A stretch of 64,000 bases of DNA, from positions 45,371,089 to 45,435,088 of the forward strand of contig JAKSZT010053928.1 in the NCBI GenBank assembly GCA_026826555.1, given 5' to 3'. The notes under the pieces were generated by a model. The model had not been told where the DNA came from, ran no database searches, and saw nothing but the letters and a program-made list of their open reading frames with translations. Shown here piece by piece: positions 45,145 to 58,589 of this stretch. Every line of letters starts with the position of its first letter. Position 1 is the stretch's first letter. A program made the position numbers and the translations under genes. The stretch is from Tolypeutes matacus (lineage: Eukaryota; Chordata; Mammalia; Cingulata; Chlamyphoridae).

Positions 45145-48100
45145 AAATTGAAAACAAAATACAATAAAGAAAATAAATAAGTCAAAGTTCATTCCTTGAA
45201 AAAGATGAATCAAATTGATTAAGTCCTGGCAAGACTGATAAAAAAAAAAAAGAGAGAGAGAGAGAAATAAACATTACTAATATCAGTAATGAAAAAGGAG
45301 ACACCAAGATAGATTCTACAGACATTTAAAAGATAAGAAGATATTACAAATAACTTTATGCCAATTGAGATGAAATAGATAAATTCCTCGAAAAACATAA
45401 CTTACCCAAACAGTAGAAACAGAAATCTGATTATATCTACTAACAAAATAAAATATTTTATTTCAGGTCTTCCCAAAAACTACACTCTTGGCCCAGGTGA
45501 ATTCTTTGATGAGTTCTAGTAAATATTAAATGAAGTAACAATTCCAGTTTTATAGATTGTCTTCCAGAAAATAGAAAAAGGAGGTACACTTCCAAGTCTT
45601 TCACAGGGCCAGCATAACATTGATTACCAAATTTAAACAAGGAAATTATAAGAAAAGATAATTACAGACCAATCTGTAGTATGAACATAAATGTAAAATT
45701 TCTAAATGAAATATTAACAAATGGAATTCAGTGATATATAAAATAGATAATACATCGTAACCAAGTTAAGATTATTCCAGGAATACTAATAATGGTTTAC
45801 CATCAGTAATCAATCAATATAATTCATCACATTCACAGAAAAAATGAGATAAATAAAATGATTATCATAATAACTATATAAAAATCTTTACAATACAATA
45901 TTGACTTATGATAAAAACCCTTAGCATATCCATGAAGAGAAGTCAATTTACTGGTGAATTGTTGGCAACTTTCTTCCTGAGATTGGGAGCAAATATGGAT
46001 ACACTACTTCAATTAAAAGATAAATAGCAATCCTGAGCAATGCAATAAGGCAATAAAAAGAAATAAAAGGCATAATATTGGAAAGGATGAAATAAAACTG
46101 TCATCTTTCACAGACTACATGATTGTGTACATAAAAAATTTAGGGAGCAGAGGTGGCTCAAATGATTGGGTACCTCCCACATGGGAGGTCCCAGGTTCAG
46201 TTCCCCATGCCTCCTAAAAAAAAAGAAGATGAGCATACAACAAACAGACACAGAGAGCATAGAGCGAGTCCAAACAATGGGGGGTGAGGGGAGGAATAAA
46301 TAAACAATAAAATAAATCTTTATAAACAATTTAAAAAACATCTAAAGACCATCTACTAGAATAAGGAAATTTAACCAAGTTGTTTCATCCAATGTCAATC
46401 CATGAAAGCAATGCTATTTTATATAGCAACAAAAATGCAAATGAAATTAAAATAAAAATATATGCTTTATATTAGTATAGAATACATCAAACAGTAATAT
46501 ATCTAATGGTATATCTTCAAAGACTTCTACACTGAAAACTATAAAACTTTACCAATAGAAATTTTAAAAGCCTAAATAAATAGGGGTTTTCCTCCCCAAG
46601 TTCATGGATTGGAAGAATTAAATTGTCAAGATGTAAATTTTCCCCAAATTAATCTTTGGATTAAACACAATCTGTATCCAAATCCCAGTTGATTTTGTGT
46701 GGAATTTGACAAACTGATTCTAAAATTCATATAAGAATTCAAAAGGCCAAGAATTGTCCATGGAATTTTTAAAAATAATAAAGAAATTGGAAGATTTATA
46801 TATCTGATGTTAAGACATATAAAGCTATTAAAATTAAGACAGATTGAAATTTGCATAAGGATAGATAAAAAGACCAATGGAGCAGTACAGAGAGTTCCAC
46901 ATCTGTACAGTTACCTGATATTTGATGAAGGTGACACTACTCTATAGTGTAGAAAGTATCATCTTTTTAATAAATGATACTGAGTCAATTGAAAATCCAA
47001 ATTCGAAAAATGAATATCCCTCCATTACACAAATCAAGTCCAGGCAGATTATAGATCTGTATAAAGGAATTAGGCCAAAAATTTTTTAAAAAAGAAAGAA
47101 TCAGAAGATATCTTCATCATCTCAACTAGGTAAAGTTTTCCTAAATGGGACACAAAATGTACTAACTATAAAATGTTAAGTTGGACTACATTAAAATTAG
47201 AATCTTTCTATTTATCAAAAGGATAAATGAAAACTATTATGTCCATTAATAGTGATAAAAACAAGCCACATAATACCAAATAAATTGACAATACATATAA
47301 AAAGACTCAAGTCCAGAATACATAAAGAACTCCTAAAATTGAGAAGAAAAAGTTAAAGAAGCCAAAATAAATGGGCAAATGACTTAAATAGTCACTTCTG
47401 CAAATAAGATATCCAAAGGTGTTTAATTTCATTACCAATCATCAGGGAATGCAAATTAAAATAAAATGCAACATCACTCCACATTCATTGGAATAGCCAA
47501 AACAAAGAAGAAAGACAATACCAGATGTTTGCAAGGATTTGGAGCAACTGGAACTCTCATTCATTGCTGGTAGGAGTGCAAATTTGTGCAACCACTTTGG
47601 AAAAATATTTGCTAGCCTCTGCTAAAGCTGAACATATGTCTATTCTATAAGCCAGCAATTCCACTTCTAGGTATACCCAAGTAGAAATGTGTATACTCAT
47701 GCACCCCCCAAAATGTACAAAATGCTACAGCATTATTTGAAGTAGCTCCAAATTGGAACAGTAGAATGAATAAGTAAGTTTTGGAATATTGATGCTATGA
47801 ATTCTATAGCACTTGAAAACTAATGAACCACTGCTATATACATCAAAGTTGAATCTTCAGGCATAATGCCCAGTGAAATAAGTCTGACACATTAGAGTCT
47901 AGATTGTATGATTCAATTATATAAATCACTAAAACAGTCAAAAATAATTTTTACTTATGGAAATCAGAATGGTAGCTAACTTTGAGTGGGTGGGGTACTG
48001 GGATTGAGCTCAAGAGAGGCTTCTGATTGCTTGTAATATTTTGTTTCTTGAACTGGGTGGCTGTTTATAAATGTTGTAGGACTTCATTGAGCTGTGTACT

Positions 48101-48160
48101 TGAGTTGTACACTTTTTTGCATGTATATTTCTAAGAAAACTTATAAAACAAAATATGAAC
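45145..48160 (+). repeat. Old L1M LINE, ORF2 and 3'UTR
   Basis: Remnants follow L1 ORF2 and 3'UTR in plus order: an RT-proximal 'aaagttcattccttgaaaaag', 'cttcacagactacatgattgtgtac', 'tttgatgaaggtgacac', 'gaactcctaaaattgagaagaaa', 'ttggagcaactggaactctcat' and 'gttgtacacttttttgcatg'. The decay is heavy and the longest frame is under 90 codons. A DAS SINE interrupts it at 46143-46330. Confidence 0.85.
46143..46330 (+). mobile_element. DAS-type SINE
   Basis: A tRNA-like head ('gagcagaggtggctcaaatga', then 'aggttcagttccc') is followed by an A-run and a 'caaacagacacagagagca' linker with an 'aataaataaac' tail. It lies inside the old L1 ORF2 remnant. Confidence 0.88.
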
Positions 48161-48330
48161 AGGTGTGTCTATGTGTGTGTGCCTATGTGTATATGTGTTC
48201 ACCAGCAAGGACTGCCAAATGTCTCTCCACACTATAGGAAAAGGAGACGTGCAAGAGGGAAATAGAAGATAGGTTTATTGGCCTAAAGTGTTTGACAATC
48301 TAGTTAAAGTTAGGAAACCTAAATAAAAGT
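48161..48330. other. No gene or repeat recognised
   Basis: A GT-rich stretch (48170-48200) is the only local feature. Confidence 0.4.
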
Positions 48331-48334
48331 CATC

Positions 48335-48760
48335 AACACAGAATGTGTTAGGTGTTCTGTGCTTTCTAGTTCATAAAGGACTTCTCTATACATCAACTCC
48401 CTGGCTCTTCAAAATGATCATTTGAAGTAAGAATTTTTATTCCCATTTTGCCCCTCAGGAAACTAAGACTCACAGATATTGATTGATATTTCTAAGAGAA
48501 CAAAGCCAGGAAGTATAGAGTCTCTTATCCTCTGGCTCCAAATCCTATTCTCTTTTCAGTACACCACTGTTAGAGAACTAGATTGGGAGGAAAGAATGCT
48601 ATGTAGAATAAATTATTTTGTTCTCACAACTTCTCTATGAAATTGCCATTATCATCTTCATTTTACAGATGTGGCTCAGAAAAAAATAAACACCTATGAA
48701 TATACAATCTAGTAAGTTACTGAGGCAGGATCTGAACATGTATCTGTCCCACTCTAAAGC
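48335..48760 (-). repeat. Two MIR-like fragments
   Basis: Both 48400-48550 and 48600-48740 carry the reverse complement MIR core ('ttcccattttgcccctcagg', 'atcttcattttacagatg') followed by 'aagccaggaagt' or 'aggatctgaac'. They could be a duplicated or a nested pair. Confidence 0.75.
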
Positions 48761-49014
48761 TCATTTCATTCTATCCAATCAAGCTGCTAGCTACCCATGA
48801 ATGATAAAACCAATCGGTTACAAAAATTGAGATCACTGCAGGCTGGGTTGATTTAGGGAATCTTTGTGGAGGGAGAGACACTTTGAGATGGATTTAAATA
48901 AGAGACTGTAGAGCAGAGAGAACTCTTGGTCCAGGGAAGAAAGTCAAGAAAGTGTTGGAAATGTCAGCAGTCAGTGCAGATTCAGTCAGTGCCTGGATGA
49001 AGTGCAGAGGGTTT

Positions 49015-49130
49015 GCTGGGGGCAGATTAAGTTCCATGAGATCAGGGACTGTGTGTCTTTTGTGAACTGAGTTATCTCAAGCATGGGACACATATTAAAT
49101 GCTTGATGAATACCTGCTGAATGAATGAAA
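49015..49130 (+). repeat. L2 LINE 3' end
   Basis: The pattern 'agttccatgagatcagggac', 'tgtgtcttttgtgaactg', 'gggacacatattaaatgcttg' and 'ctgctgaatgaatgaa' is the 3' end of L2. Confidence 0.8.
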
Positions 49131-49481
49131 GGATAAGTGAATAAACTACATGCTTAGCACCAAAACTGGGTTGATGATAACAGTTCCTAGATGGCATGGT
49201 TCATTTACTCCACTGATATCACAGTGGACACGCCAGTTAAAAACTGAGGAGCATCTGGAAAATACAGTGGTATCAGCCAAGTCTATTGAGAAAATATTCA
49301 GGGAAATCAGAGCTTACCCATTACGACTTTGCTTTTGGGTGTTGAGGGAATCTCAGAGCAAAGGGTGGGGACAGCTTAGATTACTACCAGTTCTGGGGCC
49401 AGCATCCTGCCCCAGCTCCTTTCATTTGGTGTTTTAGAACTGTCCTCCTGCTGGTCAGGACCCCTCCAAAGGGGGCTTGGG

Positions 49482-49497
49482 AGGCAGGATGAATTCT
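49482..49497 (+). repeat. Left target-site duplication of copy B
   Basis: The 16-bp sequence 'aggcaggatgaattct' here recurs without mismatch at 50232-50247. Confidence 0.97.
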
Positions 49498-50231
49498 TTT
49501 TTATTTAAATTAATTTATTTTTATTGTGGGTAAAAATCAAATTTTTCACAATACATACCAATATTTGTAAAATGATATATAAATATATATGCATACATGT
49601 GCATTTGCTTACAAAAATGTTATTTACATATATATATATTATATATATATATATATATATATTTTTAAAAGGTGCTTAGATTACCTAAATATTACATAGA
49701 ACCTACAGGGATTCCCATGTTCCCCACCTCCCACACCTCCCACCACATCCCACACAAACATCTCCCACAAGTGTGGCCCATCACCCTCAATGGACTTACA
49801 CATCCTGGGGCCTTGCCACCAACCATAGACCACAGTTCACACTGTAGACCACACTCTCTCCCACACAGTTCTGAATGGTGTGTGCTGATTTAAAATGGCC
49901 TACACCCGTTGCCACAACAGCACTCAGGACAACCTCCAAGTCCCGAAAAAGCCTCTGTATTTCAACTGCACATCCCCTCCCTGCCCCGAAAGTGTCCAGT
50001 GGCCACTGGCTCCACCTCACTGTTATAATTTCTTCCATTGCTAGAATCACCATATGTGCACAACAGAATACCATTAAGTCCACTCTAGTCCATAGCTCTT
50101 CCCCCAATCCTGAGGGGACTGGGATGGTGATGTCCACTCCACCTCCCAGTGAGAGAGGGCTTATATCCCATGGATATGGTGGGTGGGATGATCCTGCCTA
50201 CAGATGCAGGCACTCTCCCTTTCCTGGCCGT
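49498..50231 (-). mobile_element. Copy B: 5'-truncated L1-tailed retroposon
   Basis: Read on the minus strand from 50231, the element covers 'agagtggacttaatggtattc', 'gcaatggaagaaattataac', 'ccagtggccactgg' and ends with 'gggaatccctgtagg' and 'aggtaatctaagcacc', matching copy A from about 22330 onward. After a TA tract (49628-49663) come about 130 bp absent from copy A (49498-49627), with two AATAAA sites near the end. Perfect 16-bp duplications bracket the whole. It has no coding potential and is a clean L1-type insertion. Confidence 0.92.
49628..49663. repeat. TA microsatellite in copy B
   Basis: The tract lies between the L1-like end of the family and the extra 130-bp tail of copy B. Confidence 0.9.
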
Positions 50232-50247
50232 AGGCAGGATGAATTCT

Positions 50248-52265
50248 GGGCCACGGGGCTTAGGTGGCAAGAGGAAAGGAGGGCAGCACCAAGGAGGAAG
50301 GAGGAGAAAGTAATAGTGGCACCCTCAGACTCACTCTGTAAACCAGAACCATATACCAAGCATTAAATTCTAGGTACTGCTGGGCAACCTTAACCAAGCT
50401 TGGGGGTTGAAGGGACAGGACTGCCGTTCCCTCAAGAGATAGTGTTGGGTTCTACAAAGCAGTGTTTTTCCTGCAGCCGAGACTTTAGCTGGAGATTTAA
50501 GAATTAGGGAAAGAACTTGATCGAAACCGGGAACAAGATCTATGCTTAAACAGCCATCTTTTTTCTTTTAATTTTGGAACAGGGGTGAGAGAGAGTTGCT
50601 CATATTTCAGAGACTTATAATATGACCAACTCTTAAAAACAGTTTAAATGCATTTAACTCTGAAAATAATGGATTGATTTATACATTCCTGCAGTATTTT
50701 ATAGCTTGTGTATTTATCAAAGGGGGAGTTTAAACTTGGGTTTTTTAAAAACTTCTTTCTGAGCCCTCTTTTAATGAGAAAAACAATTCGTTGAGATAAT
50801 TATCTGTACAGGATATTTCAGGTACCACATCCTGTTTGAGGGGGGAAATCAGCATTTCAGGTCATTGTCTAGGAATTTCTCTTCTTTGGTCTTATAGCAA
50901 TACTATTCCTCAAATGGGTTCTACCCAAGGGACATGGAGATGATGAATCTTCTAACCTTATTGTCTCTGACGTTTAGATCCATGTCCTTCTGGAAAGACT
51001 CATTTCTAAGCAGTCATGGCTGGTTGTATGATTGTTCCCAAAAGGTGTTGATTAATGGATCCCTGTCAACCCAGAAAGAAATTCCTAATGGACTGCAACA
51101 AGGTTCTGTCTGTGACCTTATCCATTTTATCATATACCCATGAAACTGTAAAAGGCAGATTTCAGACAGACAGTGGGAATGTATTAGTAATGTAAGTACG
51201 ATGAAAAATTAAGATGCAAAATTTCAATAAGCTACAAAGATGTCTGCAATTCAATAGTTAGAAATGATGTTATAGGTTTAGATAGCCAATATCACATGTA
51301 CTGAATGGGACACAGTGGACTGCATCACAGCAGTGGGTTAATTGTGATTTTTTTTAAAAAATGAAAAATTAAACAATGTATTCTGGAGTGGACATTTTCA
51401 AGCCTGTTTGCCCAGCATGACTTTTCTACAAATTGTCCCTTTTCTTCATTGAAATAGTCACAACATAAAACATTCAAGTCACAACATATCCTGATCCCAT
51501 GGCCACAATTGAATGGTATAGGAGTGGGCATTTGACCCAAGAATCAGAATCTTTTTCTGAGAATTTTAAAATCAAGATTGAGAATGGTAAGTCAGTCTCT
51601 GGCAGTCAGGATTATAAGATGTAAAACCTTGGATTTGTAGACAGCCGTGTCTCCCACCGCTGCGACAGCCGAGGTATCTGGTTTGTGGAGAGAACAGATC
51701 TGAAAGCTAGAAAGAGAGACTCCTGTCTACATTTGGGTTCCTTGGACCAGTTGTTCCCGTGGCTCAGCGGTATTTCTCCTCCTCCAGTAGCATTTTTTCT
51801 AATAATCTAGTAGAACCTAATAATTTCCCTTTTAACTCAAGCTAATTGAGTTTCTGCCATTTGCAACAGAAAATGTCCTGAATAATAATACGCAAATTTC
51901 AGCTTCAACTATAACGCCCTAAATAAGGGTGGGATAATCACAATATTAAGTCTCTAGGTGGCCTTAATTTAAGCTCATTTTCAACTTTCTAAAGATGACA
52001 TTCAGGAGGGAGAAGACTTGGAGGAGGAGGGTGTCACTGTATAGAAATGTTTTAAGGGTTGTTGTATGGAAGGCAGAATAGATGGTCTGTGGGCAAAACT
52101 GACACCAATTGTTGGATGTTGGAATGGAGATTTCTGCTTAATATAAAGATTGCCTTTCTAAGTATTAGAGTTATCAAAAAATGAGATGAATGACCCAGAA
52201 GGAAATCCAGGTCTTCATCAATAGGAAGGTTGGATTAGAACTTGGGTATCCATTTATTTGGGAGT
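50248..52265. other. No gene recognised
   Basis: I see no repeat that I can name and no exon. A part at 51500-51600 may be the same old repeat noted near 41190. The 50500-50850 part is repeat-free and moderately AT-rich. Confidence 0.4.
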
Positions 52266-52267
52266 TT

Positions 52268-52410
52268 GTCAAATAGGTAGCTACTAATAACTGCTGTTTA
52301 TGGAAGGCTTACCATATGTCAAGCGCTGTACAAAATGCTTTATATAAATTTAATCAGTTAATATTGATAACAATCATGTGACATAGGTGTTACCATATCC
52401 ATTTAAAAAT
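52268..52410 (-). repeat. MIR-like SINE fragment
   Basis: 'tatggaaggcttaccatatgtcaagcgctgtac' and 'cataggtgttaccatatccattt' follow the reverse complement of the MIR 3' half. Confidence 0.7.
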
Positions 52411-54552
52411 ATTTACCAAATATTGTGCATAAGGACAATATTTCAGTAATTTTAAAATACAATAGAACATTTATAGAGTTATTCTACAATTAATATTAAT
52501 TTTTGTCATAAGTACTTGTAATTTCACTCTTTCATGGCATATTTTAAGTTAATAAGTAATTTTCAATTTTGACTCAATTCTACAGCAAATGATGACCTTT
52601 CATATTTTCAAATAAGTATAAGCTATACCAATTTCATTTTTATGAAGATTAATTTGGTTATATTTACCGGATAAGTGCCCTGTGTTTTTTTCAGGACATA
52701 GTGGATAATGTCCTTTCATTCATTATATAGTATGAGAACAGACTTCTGTTATCTTAATATTCCCTATGGCTAAAGCTCAACTATTTTATCTTTCAGAAAT
52801 TGGTAAGATGAGCAGTTGGTTAAGTACTCTTCCTGTTTAACTGTTGCGAATCATCCCAAAATCTTTAATGTTATCAGCCCCATAAAGATTCCCAAACCAG
52901 TCACGGAGACAGCTTAATGTCCCACTGAACATACCATTTCTTTTGAAATATAACTCAAATTTGGCAACTAGCCCAACCTATAATATTCTTCATAAAATAA
53001 GAAAATCCTATATATCACACTAATTTCTAAAATATGCTCTTGAGCTTTAAAATACTTTGTATAACCTTGTAGTTAGCTCTGTATTTTTTACCAGATCCTA
53101 TAAACATTCTGCTACATCATATCATTGTTGCTTCCTTTTCTGCATTCTACTATCCTACTTTGTCCCACAGTCTTTTTCCTTATAAAATGTCAGTGAAAAG
53201 ACTAAACATAAATATACAAAGATCACAGCTAAGCCAGATGCAGAGAGCCTGACGGTGAATGCCAGGTGCTGGAGGTTCTCTACAAATTAAATATTCAACA
53301 GCAGGTGGTTGTTTTGACCTAACAAAGGAACACCTGCTTATGGGGGTTGAAAAGATGAGTTGGAGGGACCAGTTCTTATTTGGATAAAAATGAGTTATTT
53401 AATGAAAGTATGTGAGAAGAGTTTGAAATCAATGTAAAAATGAATTAAGTGAAATCATTCATTCACATCTGTACAGGAGGGAAATGTTATTACAATGTGT
53501 AAAATTCCTTTTCAAAATTAATACTTCAGACAAATGCTAGCAGTTATAATGTTAGTTAAAGGAAAAATCCTTTAATTATGCTTTCGGGACAGCATAATAG
53601 TAAGTCTGTTTTCAACTCCTTACAGAGTGGTAATAGTTACAAGAATCAAGTGTTCTTCATGAGTTAAAATAGAAGTTGAATTTCCTATAAAAACATTGTA
53701 TTTCTTTGAAAGATCTCAGCTCAGTTCAGGTTGGTGCCTTCGCAACTGACAATAAATGAATTGACTACATAGTGTGACCTTACACTGAAACTTGTGACCT
53801 TGGGAGCGTTTTGAGATGTTTTCTTCATGCAAATGAAGCGAGTTATCATAGAAATGCTGTGTGTTCGTGTGCAGTTTAATCTTGCTTTTGACAATGTGGC
53901 CACTGTCTTAGAAAGTAATCAGTTGAAGGCAGAAAGGGAATTTTACTAGAAGATGTGTTAAGCAAGGCAGCATTTTCTGACAAATTTATTTCATATAAAT
54001 TACTTTTCAACTGTGCACTGGAGGTTAATGGGGGAGTAGCCTCTTCAAAATGCATTAGACAATCTTAAAAATATACCAAATGAGAAGCTGTGTGGTCAAC
54101 ACACTGGAGTTCTTGGTTGCCCCTTTCTTATCTGCCAGCACCCTGCCTCCTGCCCTGCAGAGGTAACCACTCTCCTGAATTCAGAGTTTCTCATTTTGGA
54201 ATGGCTTCTTTCAGCTCCTAATAGCACATTTTTTATCACATATTTTTTTTCTATTATGAATACCTTATTAGAGTTTCTATACTTTAAAACTAAAAATGTA
54301 CTTCTATTGCTATAAGTCTTACTCTATGCATCATCTTTTAGATGTATAATTTTCAGAATGCTTAGATTTATTCCAAAGACCACGTATCAGTTGTGATCCA
54401 AAGGTACTGAGCATGGTAGGAAACAAGAGAACAAAGGATATCCCACAGTCAAATGATAAAACTGTGAAGGAAATACTGTCACACTAACAGAAACATCATA
54501 TTTTTCATGGTTTCACAAATATGATGATACAAAATATTTATACTTTTAAGCA
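52411..54552. other. AT-rich DNA without named repeats; enhancer-like patch
   Basis: This is the longest stretch with little repeat content. At 53700-53930 base composition becomes balanced. Two TGACCT half-sites (53775-53780, 53795-53800) and a perfect octamer ATGCAAAT (53827-53834) lie close together. I see no exon or ORF of note. It could be a conserved non-coding element. Confidence 0.35.
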
Positions 54553-55156
54553 GCTATATTAGTCAGCCAAAGATGTGCTGATGCAAAAATGCCAGAAATC
54601 TGTTCGCTTTTATAAAGGATATTTATTTGGGGTAGAAGCTTACAGTTACCAGGCCATAAAGCATAAGTTACTTCTTTCATTAAAGTCTGTTGCCACGTGT
54701 TGGAGCAAGATAGCTGCCAATGTCTGCAAGGGTTCAGGCTTCCTGGGTTCCTCTCTTCCCCGGGCTTGTTTCTCTCCAGGCTTAGCTGCTCTGCTCTCTC
54801 CACAAAGTCAACTGTAAACTATCAGGCAAATGGCTCATCTCTTTCCGGGCCCTCTGCCTGTGTTTCAAGGAGACTTCTCTCCTTCCTCATGTATCTGCTT
54901 CTCTGTACGTTTACTTCCCGGGCTCCAGGATCAAAACTCCAACTAACTCTTCTGCCATGTCATTTTCTCTGTGGGTTCCCACCCACCAAGGGGGTGGCGA
55001 TTCAATGTCCTACTGACGTGGCCCAATCAAAGCCTTAATCATTATTTAATCAAGTAAAAGTGAAACCTCTGAATCTAATATGCCCAGAGAGACAGACCAG
55101 TTTACAAACATCCAATATCTATTTTTGGAGTTCATAAACAATACCAAACTGCTACA
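54553..55156 (-). repeat. MaLR-like LTR
   Basis: On the minus strand the element begins TGTAGCAGTTTGG and ends with 'aaataaatatcctttataaaagcg' and 'ctgactaatata'. This parallels the solo LTR at 38635-39278, including the terminal 'atgcaaaaatgccagaaat' block in plus reading. No matching target duplication is clear. Confidence 0.75.
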
Positions 55157-55569
55157 GCATTTAATGTTGAAAATTTAAATGATGAGAGATATGTTAAAAA
55201 TATAATGGGATATTTATTTGCCACATAGAGCAAACCTTGTTTGTTACAGAATGTCTGGGCAGTAACTATTAATAGTTATTTCAGTTGTTCAGAGCATGGT
55301 TTCCAAATGCGTGTCTGTGGACCAAGGTGATTACGTCAGAACCTTCTGGGAAGCTTAACATATTTTTTTTAGTTTTGTCTTTTTTCTCCATAATATTGTA
55401 ATATAAACTTAAGTCACATGGTTCATAAGGCTTATAACATAAAAAGAGCAGATCCTTATCTACCCATCTACACCACCCATTCCCTCTCCCTAGAGGCAGT
55501 GATGCTCAACTCTTCTGGTAGTTTCCTCTGGATTTGTAAATAGTATGCTTACACTGTACTATTGCTTTC
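55157..55569. other. No gene recognised; possible old LINE tail
   Basis: The 55370-55560 part resembles an old L1-type 3' tail ('catctacaccacccattccctctccc'), similar in style to 8210-8560. Support is weak. Confidence 0.35.
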
Positions 55570-56078
55570 TGAGGAGATACATTAGTTTCCTGTTGCTACT
55601 GTAACAAATTACAACAAATTTAGTGGACTTAAGCAACACAGATTTATCATCTTCCAGTTCTCTAAGATAGAAGCCTAATATAGGTCATTCTTGGCTATAA
55701 TCAAGGAGTTGGCTGAGTTCCTTTCTGGAGGCTCTAGGTCAGAATCCATTTCTTTGTCTTTTTCAGCTCATGGCCCCTTCCTCCAGCTTTAAAACTAGCA
55801 ACATTGCATCTCTCTGTGCTTTTCTTCGATAGTCACATTCTCTTCTCACTGTCTCCCTCACTCCCTCTTCCACTTTTGAGGACCCTTCTTATTACATTGG
55901 GCCCCACTGGATAACCCAGGATAACCTTCCAATTTTCAGGTCAACTGATAAGCAATCTTAATTCCATTGGAAACCCTAGTTCCCCTTTGCCACGTAACCT
56001 AACACATCCAGAAGTTCTTGAGATTAGGATGCAGACATCCTTGAGGGCCACTATTCTACTTAATACAGGGGACTTGGG
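55570..56078 (-). repeat. MaLR-type LTR
   Basis: In plus reading it starts 'tacattagtttcctgttgctac' with 'gtaacaaattac' and 'agtggacttaagcaacac', and ends with 'aattccattggaaaccctag' and 'atccagaagttcttgagatt'. This is the reverse complement of an MLT1/MST-type LTR. Confidence 0.8.
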
Positions 56079-57600
56079 GATTTCACTATCTAAAAAGTAG
56101 GCTTTTGCAGAGCAGCCTATCTTCTGTTCTATGGGATCCCTGATTCTAGAGTTCCTTTGATACAATTTCTCCTCCACTTCCCTGCTGTTGTGGGGGAAGG
56201 TAGTTGTTCAACTTGCATCTGGGTGGGGAGAGAACCTAGAGGATTATCTGATTCTTTATGAAATTTTTAACCAATTCTTCTGTTCTTGACCCCATTTCAC
56301 AGCCCCCTTTTTGGAGTACCATGTCCTTCCAATCCTTGATCCTCTGGGATTCTGTGTTGTTAACTGGCTAACTTTCAGGCTTAACCTCCTGAAAGAGATT
56401 GGCTTCAGTCTGATTACAAACACTATTGTCCACTAGTTTTCCCTCTTCCATTCTCCTGTTCCTTGTAAAAACTCTTTGCTGTCATTTTAGAAGGGTTTCA
56501 GGAGAGAGTGGTAACAAATCTGCATGTGTTTGGCCACATCTAACTGGAAGTCTATTTACGCTCATTTCACAGAAAAGAAGGCAACTTCTAAGGATATCAA
56601 ATTACTTGCCCAATTTTACAATGCCAGTAAATTGGAATCTGGATTCTAATCTAATCTTTTTCTGATTCCCATATTGGGAGGAAGTTTAGATGAGATGAAC
56701 TTTGAGATTTCTCCCTACTTGAAGCTTTTATGGATGCAATAAACTATCATATATTCTCATGATTTATTGTCTTTCTCACCTGGCAGGCAGTTTGTACATA
56801 TTTACTTGTCTTATTGCTCTTACGTGGTTATAATTAGCCTAAGAACTTTATGTCTTCATAACTCATGTTGTATACACAGTGGTCACCTGAGAAGTATTTG
56901 ATAATTTGTTAAATATTAGAACAAAAGAATAATGATGTTTATTTGCCAAATAGATTTGACCTTCAAGGTCCCTAACTTGTCATTTTAGGAACAGTCACTG
57001 TTGGAGAGAGGGCTAGGATTGAGCCCCTGATATAGTGTAGCCATACATTTATAGCAAGATTCTTCATTTTGTGAGTCAGCAGTCTGCTCTCACAGTTTTC
57101 TCTAGGCTCTTTAATTAAACTGAAATTTGAAATAAGATGGCCATGCTCATTTGTGTGAATTATTACCACTTGGTCGATTTTGGCATAGGAACTAAATCTC
57201 AGGCAGTTTGTCTTACTAACAATTTTGTTATCTGGGGAATGGGAGGCACCAGTGCTAGTGATGTATTTCTTGTAGTTTTCAGTCTCAGAGATAGTGGAAA
57301 TAGAGCCAAGCCTGGACTATGACCTTATAGGCTTTAAGAATTGAAAAGTTTTTAATAACTCTCCCCACCCTCATATAATGTGTAAATTGTAAATTGAAAA
57401 AAAAATTATGGCAGCCTCAATGTGTAATTCAAAATAGAAACAGAAATAGTTTGTAAAAATTTATTTAAAATTATGTTTTTTCCCCCATAATGGCAATGTC
57501 ACTGCTGAGGTACATGGAAAGTTATCATGCTAGGAATCTCCTACCCATGGTGAGGTATCTGTTCAGGCCTCAGATATATGTTTCTTCTTGGTTTCTGAAG
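56079..57600. other. No gene recognised; MIR fragment inside
   Basis: The stretch 56545-56660 ('ctcatttcacagaaaagaag', 'caaattacttgcccaa') resembles a reverse MIR core. The rest holds nothing that I can name. Confidence 0.4.
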
Positions 57601-58585
57601 TCCCTGGTCAGTTTGATAAATCCTCAGAGGTCACTTTGAAGGCTGGATGTGAGGCTGTGGACTAATGGATGTGAATTTGACAGCTATCACCCTTGTCTAG
57701 CTGTGTAAACTTGGGCAAATCTATACCTGTGACAAATAATTGCAGATAAGTACTAGCCTATTGGAAAACTATGGATCCATAGTCTTAATGCTAATGATTT
57801 TGTTTTATGTGGGAAGTTGCTTCCAAATTCCCATTTTCCATTTTGCAAAACCAAGGTCAGGACGAAATGAAAAGCTACGGGTAAGGAAAGATGGGAGCTT
57901 TGCTGAAATGTCCTCACCTCCAAGGTTAAAAGCAAAAATTGTATTGGTCTCTGTGGCTTGCCTTCCTTGGTAGTCATGCTTGCAAAGGTAATTAATTCCT
58001 GAGTTAGGTGAGTCATAAGACTTATAACAAAAAATGGCTTCAACTAGTTAAAATAGAAATGGTTCCAGAAGGTCCATAAGGAGGAGATGAAAGAGCAGGC
58101 ATTTCATGGCTTTGTAACAAGCTCTTGAGTGTGATGTCTTTTGTGCCACTGAAATACTACTGGGGTGGTAGGTGCTGCTTATGCCTCCAACCAAGTGACC
58201 AATTCTCTTCCCCAACTTGTTGGCAGGCATAGAAACATGTGGGAGACTGAAGCCAGTGTCTCTGATTGCCGAGGTGGCAGTGCTGCCATTGGTGGGGAAC
58301 AGGGCATGGGGAGTAGGGTTCCAGACCAAATGTTCTTAAAGTGCCCAGAGGTAGGAAAAAACAAACACCAACAAAGCCTTCTTGTGGGGGTGACAGAGTC
58401 ATCCAGGAGAGCATTGGTGGGAGTTGTGCCAGCTGGATGCCTCTGTCCTCAATCCCATTGCCTCAGAGGTCTTCCGGGCTGGAGAGGGGCTCACAAAGAA
58501 GGCCGAGAATTCCTGCATCATGACAGCCTTTTTTCTTCAGGTTCCTTCATGGAGTATGAGGTGCAGAGGGGCAGGGCTGATAGAA
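57601..58585. other. No gene recognised; 165-codon chance frame
   Basis: A plus-strand frame (58165-58662) is open for 165 codons but has no recognisable domain and runs into an old MIR. I do not call it a gene. Confidence 0.35.
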
Positions 58586-58589
58586 GGCA

